Shown here: piece by piece, positions 1-6,893 of the stretch
How positions within the stretch are numbered: position 1 is the stretch's first letter
Layout: each line of letters starts with the position of its first letter
Source: Alphaproteobacteria bacterium
GTDB lineage: Bacteria > Pseudomonadota > Alphaproteobacteria > Micropepsales > Micropepsaceae
Assembly (NCBI GenBank): GCA_947373775.1
Contig: CANBZE010000024.1
Coordinates: forward strand, 1 to 13,738
Reading direction: 5' to 3'
Length of the DNA stretch: 13,738 bases
Notes under the pieces: model-generated
What the model saw: the letters and a program-made list of their open reading frames with translations, nothing else
Told to the model about the DNA's origin: nothing
The model's database searches: none
Program-made: the position numbers and the translations under genes

Positions 1-1
1 C

Positions 2-172
2 AATCCGATTTTCGACGCACAGCTTGTCCGCCATCGCGCCGGCGGGCTGGGACATTTTCTGATGCAGTGGAATCCTGAACATGCCCGTTTCGACACGGCG
101 GATACTGGCGCTGTGGTTACCGCGCCTGCCCACCGACCGGCTTACCCGCAAGAACAGCGGCACGCCGTTTAG
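2..172 (+). CDS. imuA: ImuA, C-terminal end (partial, cut by window start)
   Basis: Reading from base 2 gives an open frame of 56 residues ending at a TAG at 170-172. It contains the stretch HRAGGLGHFLMQWNPEHARF, which resembles the C-terminus of ImuA, the RecA/SulA-like member of the imuA-imuB-dnaE2 mutagenesis cassette. Family knowledge: ImuA is needed with ImuB and DnaE2 for damage-induced mutagenesis and probably contacts RecA. Its ATPase-like core and start, and any upstream LexA box, lie outside the window. The last roughly 30 codons overlap the start of imuB in another frame by 92 nt. The tail after ARF, ending EQRHAV, is not a conserved ImuA segment that I recognise and may simply be read-through into imuB. 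Identity rests on the short C-terminal motif plus the gene order, which is strong. Confidence 0.8.
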   Translation, partial: NPIFDAQLVRHRAGGLGHFLMQWNPEHARFDTADTGAVVTAPAHRPAYPQEQRHAV

Positions 173-1655
173 GGCGCCGCTGGTCGTCAGCGGTAAAAGC
201 GGCGACGCCCTCCACGTCCATGCGCTGGAGGCAAAAGCGGCCAGACTCGGACTCTATAAAGGCCAGCCTTTGGCCAATGCGCGCGCCATGGTGCAGCCGC
301 TGACCATCGTACCGGCGGATGAAAAAGCCGATGCCGTGCTGCTGGACGGCATTGCCGACTGGTGCGACCGCTTCACGCCGCTGGTCAGCCTGGATGCACC
401 GGACGGGCTGTTTCTGGACATCACCGGCGCGGCGCATTTGTTCGGCGGCGAAGCGGCAATGCTGGCGCATGTCACCGGATTGATCGCCAAACAGGGCTTC
501 GCCGTGCGCGGCGCCATCGCCGGCACGTCATTGGCGGCGCGGGCACTGGCGCGCTTTGCGCCCTCGGCCTCAAGCAGCGAAGCGGTAGGCCATAAAAGAT
601 TCATCGTGCCGCCGGGCGGCGAAGCCAAAGCGGTGGCGCCGCTGCCCATCACGGCACTGGAATGCGATGACAAGATCCTGCGCGCCCTGCGCCATGCCGG
701 ACTGAAAAGCATCAGCATGGTGGCGGAGCGATTGCACAGCGAATTGTCGGAACGGCTGGGCAAAAGCTTCGTCACACGCTTGAGAGTGATGCTGGGCGCG
801 GAGGAACAGCCGCTGACGCCCCGCCGCGCTTTGCCCGACCTGATGGCCGAGCGGCACTTCGCCGAACCCGTCGTCACCCAGGACGCCATCGCCGCCGCGC
901 TGCTGGGCCTGGCGCAATCTTTAAGCGAAATCCTGGAGCGTGAGGGGCGCGGCGCGCGGATACTGGAAGCGGTGTTCTTCCGCGCCGACGGCAAAGTGGA
1001 GCGCATCGCCATCAAGACCGGCGAACCCTTGCACGATCCCAAGATCATCATGCGGCTGCTGAACCAGAAGCTGGATGCCCTGGTCGATCCGCTGGATCCC
1101 GGCTTCGGCTTCGATCTTGTGCGGTTGGAAGCGCTACTGGCGGAAGAGACAAAGCCCGGCACCATCAGCTTCGACCATGACGAGAATGCCCGCCGTCAGA
1201 TCGCGTTCCTGGTGGACCGATTGAGCGTGCGCTTCGGCGAGCATCGGGTGCAGCGTTTTGTCCCCCAGGACACCCATATCCCCGAAGCCGCCGGCGTGGC
1301 CGTGCCGGCACAGGACCGCGATTTCGGGCCGGAAAACTGGACATTAAAGCGCCTCTCCGGCGACCCACCGCGCCGTCCGTTGCGATTGTTGGAGAAACCG
1401 GAAGAAGTCTCCGCCGTGATCGCCTCGGTGCCCGATGGACCACCCAGCCGCTTCCGCTGGCGCCAATGCCTGCATGAAGTCACGCGCGCCGAAGGCCCCG
1501 AACGCATTGCGATGGAATGGTGGAAGAGCGCCGGGCTGACGCGTGATTATTTCCGCGTCGAGACCAAGGATGGCCAGCGTTTCTGGCTGTATCGCGACGG
1601 CCTGTTCCACCAGATCGGCGCGCCGCGCTGGTACCTGCAGGGCGTGTTCGCATGA
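81..1655 (+). CDS. imuB: ImuB, inactive Y-family DNA polymerase-like adaptor (524 aa)
   Basis: ImuB is a Y-family polymerase homologue without polymerase activity. Family knowledge: it links DnaE2 and ImuA to the beta sliding clamp during error-prone bypass of DNA damage. The N-terminus RRILALWLPRLPTDRL occupies the place of the first Y-family motif but lacks its metal-binding aspartate. The second catalytic motif reads APDGLFLDITG (around residues 106-116): the first Asp (D108) is kept but the usual following Glu is G109. This is the expected dead active site. Palm and fingers cover about residues 5-240 and the little-finger-like domain about 250-355. The C-terminus contains YFRVETKDGQRFWLYRDG and ends WYLQGVFA, typical of the family, and the length is normal. 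The conserved N-terminus begins within a few residues of the ATG at 81 and no better start exists, so the 92-nt overlap with imuA stands. The TGA overlaps the dnaE2 ATG (ATGA at 1652-1655), implying translational coupling. The usual clamp-binding pentapeptide region is degenerate (see findings). Confidence 0.95.
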   Translation: MPVSTRRILALWLPRLPTDRLTRKNSGTPFRAPLVVSGKSGDALHVHALEAKAARLGLYKGQPLANARAMVQPLTIVPADEKADAVLLDGIADWCDRFTPLVSLDAPDGLFLDITGAAHLFGGEAAMLAHVTGLIAKQGFAVRGAIAGTSLAARALARFAPSASSSEAVGHKRFIVPPGGEAKAVAPLPITALECDDKILRALRHAGLKSISMVAERLHSELSERLGKSFVTRLRVMLGAEEQPLTPRRALPDLMAERHFAEPVVTQDAIAAALLGLAQSLSEILEREGRGARILEAVFFRADGKVERIAIKTGEPLHDPKIIMRLLNQKLDALVDPLDPGFGFDLVRLEALLAEETKPGTISFDHDENARRQIAFLVDRLSVRFGEHRVQRFVPQDTHIPEAAGVAVPAQDRDFGPENWTLKRLSGDPPRRPLRLLEKPEEVSAVIASVPDGPPSRFRWRQCLHEVTRAEGPERIAMEWWKSAGLTRDYFRVETKDGQRFWLYRDGLFHQIGAPRWYLQGVFA

Positions 1656-4600
1656 GCTATGTCGAACTGGCCGTCACCACCAACTATTCCTTCCTGCGCG
1701 GCGCTTCGCATCCGGGCGACTTCGTCATCCAGGCGGCCAGCCTGAGCTATCCCGCCATCGGCATCGCCGACCGCAATACCCTGGCCGGCGTGGTGCGCGC
1801 CTATGAGGAATGGAGCAAGCAGGCGTCCGCGGACCGCCCGCGACTTCTGATCGGTGCCCGGCTGGTTTTCAACGACGGCACGCCCAACATCATCGCCTAT
1901 CCGCAGGACCGCGCCGCCTATGGCCGGCTTTGCCGGCTTCTCAGCCTGGGCAAGTCGCGTGCGCCCAAGGGCGAGTGTTTTCTTTCTTTTTCCGACCTGC
2001 TGGATCCACAATATCGCGAGGGCCTGCTGCTGATCGTGATGCCCGGCCCAAACACTGCTGCGCCGCTTCTGAAGCAGCTCGGATCGGACACATGGCTGGC
2101 AGCCACCATGCTGTATGGCGGCGAGGATCGCAGGCGCCTGCGCGAGCGCAAACGCCTGGCGCGCGAGGCGCGTGTGCCGCTGATCGCCGTCAACGACGCG
2201 CTCTATCATCATCCCGACCAGCGGGAATTGCAGGACATCGTCACCTGCATCCGCGAGCATGTGATCTTGCATCAGGCCGGCAAAAGGCTGGAAGCCAATG
2301 CCGAGCGGCACCTGAAACCGGCCGGCGAAATGGCCCGGCTGTTCCGCAACTGCCCGGAGGCAATCGCCGAATGCCTGCATTTCGCCGGCCGCATTGCCTT
2401 CACCCTGGACATGCTCAAGCAGAATTATCCGCATGAGCCGGTACCGCCGGGCAAGACCGCCGACGGTCATCTGCGCGATCTGACCAAGGCGGGACTGAAG
2501 CGGCGCTATCCGCATGGCACACCGTTCAAGGTGGCCCGGCTGGCGGTGAAGGAATTGCGCTTCATCGCCAGCCAAGAGATCGCGCATTATTTCCTCACCG
2601 TGCACGACATCGTGAAATATGCCGAATACAAAAACATCCTGTGTCAGGGCCGCGGCAGCGCCGCCAATTCCGCCGTATGTTATGTCCTGGGGATCACTGC
2701 CGTGGACCCCGGCAGCTTCGATGTGTTGTTCGAGCGCTTCCTCAGCGCCGAACGCAAGGAGCCGCCCGATATCGACGTGGATTTCGAGCATGAGCGGCGC
2801 GAAGAGGTCATTCAATATATCTACCAGCGTTATGGCCGCCGCCGCGCCGCCCTGACCGCGACCGTGATCTGCTACCGCTCACGCAGCGCCATCCGCGAGG
2901 TGGGCAAGGTGTTCGGCCTGAGCGAGGACGTCACCGGCAAGCTGGCCGATACGGTGTGGGGCCACCATGGCGGCGAACTGAAAGAGCATCAGGTAACAGA
3001 GAGTGGCTATGACCTCGCCAACCATGCGGTTGAGCGCGCCGTGTATTTCGCGGGCAAAATCTCCGGCTTCCCACGCCACCTGTCCCAGCATGTCGGCGGC
3101 TTTGTGCTGACCGAAGACTTTCTGGACACCATCGTGCCCATCGGTCCTGCCGCGATGGACGATCGCAGCTTCATCGAATGGGACAAGGACGATCTGGATA
3201 CCTTGCGCATCATGAAAGTGGATGTGCTGGCGCTCGGGATGCTGACCTGCATCCGCAAGGCCTTCGATTTAATCCACGCCTATTCGCGCGGCAACAAGCC
3301 GAAATATACCCTCGCCAGCGTTCCGAAGGAACGTGCTTACGTTTACGAGATGCTGCAGCGGGCCGACACCATCGGCGTGTTCCAGGTGGAGAGCCGCGCC
3401 CAGATGAGCATGCTGCCGCGCCTGCGGCCCAAAGAATTTTACGATCTGGTCGTGGAAGTGGCGATCGTGCGTCCCGGCCCCATCCAGGGCGGCATGGTGC
3501 ATCCCTATCTCAAGCGCCGCAAATTGCAGCGCGACAATCCGGGCATGGTGTTCGATTACCCCAAGCCGGGTCCGGGACATCGGCAAGATGAACTCAGGGA
3601 TGTGTTGCACAAGACCCTGGGCGTGCCCCTGTTCCAGGAACAGGCGATGAAGCTGGCCATCGTTGCCGCCAGGTTCACCCCCGACGAGGCCAATGGCCTG
3701 CGCCGCGCCATGGCAACCTTCCGCCATGTCGGCACCATCGGCACGTTTGAGCGCAAGTTCATCGACCGCATGGTCGAGCGCGGCTATGATCAGGACTTTG
3801 CGGAATCCTGCTTCGAGCAGATCAAGGGCTTCGGCTCTTACGGCTTTCCCGAAAGCCACGCCGCGAGTTTTGCGCTGCTGGTCTATGTTTCGGCCTGGCT
3901 CAAGCGTCGCTTTCCCGCCGCCTTTGCTGCGGCGCTGCTGAATTCCCAGCCCATGGGCTTTTACGCGTCGGCCGAGATCGTGCGCTGCGCCCGGGACAAT
4001 GGGAAGGTCACGGTGTTGCCGCCTGACGCCGCTTTCAGCCATTGGGACTGCACCTTGGAGCGAAACCAAAGCGGCGAAATCTGCCTGCGGCTGGGTTTTC
4101 GGCAGATCGATAGTTTTAAGGAAGGAGATGCGCATACGATCAGCAACGCACGCGGCTATGGCTACCGCAGCTTTGCCGATTTTGCGCGTCGCACCGCGAT
4201 CCCCAAGCGCGCGCTGGTAACCTTGGCGGAGGCCGATGCCTTTCGCGGCTTCGGGCTGGATCGCCGCGAAGGCTTGTGGGCGGTGCGCCGCCTTCCCGAT
4301 GATGATCCCTTGCCCCTGTTTGCCCATGAAGGAAACAGGGGGGGTGCCGCGCCCGAACTGGGCGACGAACATATCGCGCCGCTGCCGTCCATGCCGCTGA
4401 GCGAACATGTGCTGGCCGATTATCAGACCACGCGGCTGTCGCTGAAGGGCCATCCCAACCAATTCCTGCGCCCGGGCTTGACCGCCGAAGGCATCGCGAC
4501 CTGCGCCGCGCTGAAGGACATGAAGGACGGCGCGGCTGTGCGCTGCGCAGGCGTGGTGCTGGTGCGCCAGTGTCCGGGCGAAGGTACCACCGTCTTCATC

Positions 4601-4873
4601 ACCCTCAGCGACGAGACCGGCATCTGCAATGTGGTGATCTGGGAGCGCGTCTTCCGCCAGTTCCGGAAAGAGGCGATGGGCTCACGCCTGCTGCTGGCCG
4701 AAGGGGTGGTGCAGAAAAGCCCCGAAGGGGTCATCCACCTGATGGCCCATAGCCTGATTGACCGCAGCGCCGACCTGAAACAGCTGTCGGGCGATGCGGT
4801 GCCGCGCCATTCCCCCAGCCATCGCCATCCCCGCAATGTCCGCGTTCTGCCTCCTTCGCGTGATTTTCACTGA
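1652..4873 (+). CDS. dnaE2: DnaE2 (ImuC), error-prone DNA polymerase III alpha subunit (1073 aa)
   Basis: This is the C-family polymerase that performs error-prone translesion synthesis with ImuA and ImuB on the chromosome. The N-terminal PHP domain starts YVELAVTTNYSFLRGASHP (residues 3-21). The first PHP metal-ligand histidines seen in replicative DnaE are absent here (E5, A7, T9), so the PHP domain is probably not an active nuclease. The polymerase core shows QGRGSAANS (332-340), the catalytic pair in PPDIDVDF (D373 and D375), HLSQH (476-480) and the third catalytic aspartate in MKVDVLALGML (D524). All three catalytic acids are present, so the enzyme should be active. ESHAASFALL starts at about residue 734. 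An OB-fold lies near residues 958-1035. The C-terminus HPRNVRVLPPSRDFH is diagnostic of DnaE2, and the total length fits the family and is shorter than DnaE1. The start overlaps the imuB stop, with a weak AGGG about 9 nt upstream. Its 3' end overlaps the convergent lipoprotein gene by 7 nt. Transcription is probably under LexA/SOS control from the imuA promoter outside the window. Confidence 0.97.
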   Translation: MSYVELAVTTNYSFLRGASHPGDFVIQAASLSYPAIGIADRNTLAGVVRAYEEWSKQASADRPRLLIGARLVFNDGTPNIIAYPQDRAAYGRLCRLLSLGKSRAPKGECFLSFSDLLDPQYREGLLLIVMPGPNTAAPLLKQLGSDTWLAATMLYGGEDRRRLRERKRLAREARVPLIAVNDALYHHPDQRELQDIVTCIREHVILHQAGKRLEANAERHLKPAGEMARLFRNCPEAIAECLHFAGRIAFTLDMLKQNYPHEPVPPGKTADGHLRDLTKAGLKRRYPHGTPFKVARLAVKELRFIASQEIAHYFLTVHDIVKYAEYKNILCQGRGSAANSAVCYVLGITAVDPGSFDVLFERFLSAERKEPPDIDVDFEHERREEVIQYIYQRYGRRRAALTATVICYRSRSAIREVGKVFGLSEDVTGKLADTVWGHHGGELKEHQVTESGYDLANHAVERAVYFAGKISGFPRHLSQHVGGFVLTEDFLDTIVPIGPAAMDDRSFIEWDKDDLDTLRIMKVDVLALGMLTCIRKAFDLIHAYSRGNKPKYTLASVPKERAYVYEMLQRADTIGVFQVESRAQMSMLPRLRPKEFYDLVVEVAIVRPGPIQGGMVHPYLKRRKLQRDNPGMVFDYPKPGPGHRQDELRDVLHKTLGVPLFQEQAMKLAIVAARFTPDEANGLRRAMATFRHVGTIGTFERKFIDRMVERGYDQDFAESCFEQIKGFGSYGFPESHAASFALLVYVSAWLKRRFPAAFAAALLNSQPMGFYASAEIVRCARDNGKVTVLPPDAAFSHWDCTLERNQSGEICLRLGFRQIDSFKEGDAHTISNARGYGYRSFADFARRTAIPKRALVTLAEADAFRGFGLDRREGLWAVRRLPDDDPLPLFAHEGNRGGAAPELGDEHIAPLPSMPLSEHVLADYQTTRLSLKGHPNQFLRPGLTAEGIATCAALKDMKDGAAVRCAGVVLVRQCPGEGTTVFITLSDETGICNVVIWERVFRQFRKEAMGSRLLLAEGVVQKSPEGVIHLMAHSLIDRSADLKQLSGDAVPRHSPSHRHPRNVRVLPPSRDFH

Positions 4874-5238
4874 CCGGACGGCCGCAAGTCCGGCGGCGGC
4901 GGCGCCACCCGTTCGACCAGAACCTGCGGGTTCTTCAGATACCCGGCCACCAGCAGCTGGCGCAGCTTTTCCTGCAACGCCACCGGGCTGAGACCTGCGG
5001 CCGGCACCGCTCCGAGCAGCTCCAGCCGCACATTGCCGTCGCTGTTCACCACAAAGCCGCCGCTGAGATCCTCTTCTCCCGTCACGGTGATGCGCAGGCC
5101 ATCGCCCGGCGCCAGCACATCGGCGTTCGCCGCCGGCGACGTTTCAGGGGCAGGCGACAGGCATCCGGCCAGCGCCAGGCACACGCAAAGGCTCAGTAGA
5201 ATAGGCCGCATCACAAGACCGTGACCAAAGCGAATCAT
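4867..5238 (-). CDS. Mini polysaccharide export lipoprotein (Poly_export domain only, 123 aa)
   Basis: This is a small predicted outer-membrane lipoprotein related to the N-terminal domain of Wza-type export proteins. The signal region MRPILLSLCVCLALAGC ends in a clear lipobox (LAGC, lipidated C26). The +2 residue is Leu, compatible with outer-membrane sorting. Residues 40-112 match the Poly_export pattern: VLAPGDGLRITVTGEEDLSG, then a D-G-N-V-R-L-x-L-L-G-x-V strand, then a helix and YLKNPQVLVE. The protein then stops with a proline-rich tail (VAPPPPDLRPSGQ). The SLBB domains and C-terminal helix of full-length exporters are missing. Start choice: ATG at 5238 has AGGGG only 2 nt upstream. ATG at 5211 (114 aa) gives a more compact signal peptide but has no visible Shine-Dalgarno. 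The frame stays open to 5310, which would run into the divergent gene. It is divergent from the membrane-protein pair and overlaps the dnaE2 3' end by 7 nt. Family assignment is fairly sure; an export role is inference. Confidence 0.8.
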   Translation of the reverse strand: MIRFGHGLVMRPILLSLCVCLALAGCLSPAPETSPAANADVLAPGDGLRITVTGEEDLSGGFVVNSDGNVRLELLGAVPAAGLSPVALQEKLRQLLVAGYLKNPQVLVERVAPPPPDLRPSGQ

Positions 5239-5282
5239 TTCCCCTAGTATCGGAGCGGGGAAAACACAGGACAACGAGCCGG
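5239..5282. promoter_or_regulatory. Short divergent intergenic region (44 nt)
   Basis: This is all that separates the minus-strand export lipoprotein from the plus-strand membrane-protein gene, so promoters for both directions must lie here or inside the neighbouring 5' coding ends. It contains CCCC (5241-5244) and GGGG (5257-5260), which could pair across 12 nt. The CCCC, read on the minus strand, is part of the AGGGG in front of the ATG at 5238. On the plus strand AGGA (5268-5271) lies 11 nt before the ATG at 5283 and is the likely, if distant, ribosome-binding site. I see no convincing -35/-10 pair. Confidence 0.35.
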
Positions 5283-6893
5283 ATGGCCTGGGAACGGGAT
5301 TGGGCGCCACGGCACTGGACCGGATTCACCCTGGTCGCCGCCGCCCTGATGCTTGCCGCCCCGCTGTGGAGCGTGTGGGCCCCGGCCATGCCCGATTACC
5401 CTGCGCACCTGGCCACCTTCGCGATGATCCAGCAGGGGACGGGCACCGCGCTCTATCACCTGCACTGGAGCTTTGTGCCCAACCTGGCATCGGAAGTGCT
5501 GGTGCCGCTGCTGGCACGGCTGACCGGTTTGGTGGTGGCGACCAAGCTGTTCCTCACCGCCGCGATCTTTCTCTGGGTCGTGGGGCCGGGCGCCATCCAC
5601 CGCGCCTTGTATGGCCGCACCGGCATAGCGCCCTTGTTCGGTTCCTTCTTCGCCTACAACGCCAACTTCATCTGGGGCTTCTTCAATTACTATTTTGCCG
5701 CCGGCTTGAGCTTCGCTATTTTTGCCGGCTGGATCGCCACAGATCGGCGCAACGGCATGATACGGCTTGCGGGCTTCGCGCTGGCCGTCACCGCCCTGTA
5801 CTTCTGTCACATCTTCGCCGCCGCCAGCCTGCTGTTGATGCTGATCGGGTTCGAAATCGCCCAGAACATCCGCGAGGAAGATTCCAGCTTCGCTTTGCTG
5901 GCGCGCCGCGCCCTGCGCGTGGCGCTGATCTATCTTCCCGCCGCTTTGGCTTTTGTGTTCCTGCGGCCGCACAGCAACGAAGACGGCAGCGTCGAGTTCA
6001 ACCTGGCCGACACGATGCTGGACCGGTTCGAAAGCCTGATGCAGCATGCCTTCGACAGCAGCGATTATGTCCTGCCGCTGATCCTGTTCGGCGGGCTGGC
6101 GCTGGCGCTGATCCTGCGCAAGGCGCGGCTGCATCCGGCCTTGTGGATCGCGCTGGGGCTGCTGCTGCTGGGCGCGGTGGGCGCGCCGGAATGGGCGCTG
6201 GGCGGCTGGGCGGTGCATCTGCGCCTGCCCGCCGTGTTCGGCGCGCTGCTGTTCGCCGCTGCCGAGCTGCGCATAAAGCCGCCGGTGCGGGCCAGCCTGG
6301 CCGTATTCGCCCTGATGATGATCGCCGCCAATGCGATCCTGCTGACCCAGAGCTGGCTGGGTTATGACCGCCATTACCGCGAATTCCAGGCGTCGCTGGA
6401 AGAAGTGCCGCGCGGATCGCGCCTGCTGACCGTGCTGGATGGCAACGCCATCGGCGAACGCTCCGACCAGCCCTATTGGCACATGGCCGAGTTCGCGATT
6501 CCCGAGCGCGGCGTCTTCACCCCGCTGCTCTTCACCACCAAGGGCCAGCATGTGGTGCAATGGAACCAGCCCTATGCGCGCTATGCCGCCAAAACCGCGC
6601 AACAGGGCTCGCCACCCGACATCGACGAGCTGGAATTTCTGGCGCGCGGCCAGATGGACGCGGACCCCGAGATGAAAGAGTCCGTGCCGTATCTGAATCA
6701 CTTCCAATGCCATTTCGATATCGCGATGGTGGTGCATCTTGACGGCAAGCGCACTCCGGTGCCGGCCATGCTGCGGCTTCGCCATGCCGGCAGCTTCTTT
6801 TCGCTTTATGACATCGTTCCCGGCCCGGAGCACCGGCCAGGCGAACGCAGTGAGCCGTCGGCCGTGCGACAATCAGATGAGTGCGGCCGATGA
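5283..6893 (+). CDS. Polytopic membrane protein of unknown function, possibly GT-C type (536 aa)
   Basis: I do not recognise a named function. The protein has about 9-10 hydrophobic segments: near residues 14-34, 84-103, 115-152 (probably two), 160-190, 210-228, 262-280, 285-301, 312-328 and 337-357. A soluble, probably periplasmic domain follows at about 358-536. After the first membrane segment comes AMPDYPAHLATFAMI (35-49). An acidic residue in the first large external loop is typical of GT-C glycosyltransferases, which use polyprenyl-phosphate sugars. The D-Y-P-x-H-L pattern recurs in uncharacterised bacterial membrane proteins of this kind. The C-terminal domain has a notable stretch at about 399-426 (W-H-M-A-E-F-A-I-P-E-R-G followed by T-P-L-L-F-T-T-K-G-Q). 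The stop overlaps the next gene's ATG, so the two are probably co-translated. The neighbouring polysaccharide synthase and export lipoprotein suggest sugar transfer at the envelope, which is inference. A non-enzymatic membrane protein cannot be excluded. Confidence 0.8.
   Translation: MAWERDWAPRHWTGFTLVAAALMLAAPLWSVWAPAMPDYPAHLATFAMIQQGTGTALYHLHWSFVPNLASEVLVPLLARLTGLVVATKLFLTAAIFLWVVGPGAIHRALYGRTGIAPLFGSFFAYNANFIWGFFNYYFAAGLSFAIFAGWIATDRRNGMIRLAGFALAVTALYFCHIFAAASLLLMLIGFEIAQNIREEDSSFALLARRALRVALIYLPAALAFVFLRPHSNEDGSVEFNLADTMLDRFESLMQHAFDSSDYVLPLILFGGLALALILRKARLHPALWIALGLLLLGAVGAPEWALGGWAVHLRLPAVFGALLFAAAELRIKPPVRASLAVFALMMIAANAILLTQSWLGYDRHYREFQASLEEVPRGSRLLTVLDGNAIGERSDQPYWHMAEFAIPERGVFTPLLFTTKGQHVVQWNQPYARYAAKTAQQGSPPDIDELEFLARGQMDADPEMKESVPYLNHFQCHFDIAMVVHLDGKRTPVPAMLRLRHAGSFFSLYDIVPGPEHRPGERSEPSAVRQSDECGR

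Noticed and set aside
1547..2815. 422-residue minus-strand open frame opposite imuB and dnaE2
   Set aside because: It lies antisense across the imuB/dnaE2 junction and shows no recognisable domain; the plus-strand genes have conserved motifs throughout.
3269..4462. 397-residue minus-strand open frame inside dnaE2
   Set aside because: It is antisense to conserved DnaE2 sequence including catalytic regions; composition is that of a shadow frame.
5244..6872. 542-residue minus-strand open frame opposite the first membrane-protein gene
   Set aside because: The translation is low-complexity Q/G/H/R-rich sequence, antisense to a coherent multi-helix membrane protein that is coupled to the next gene.
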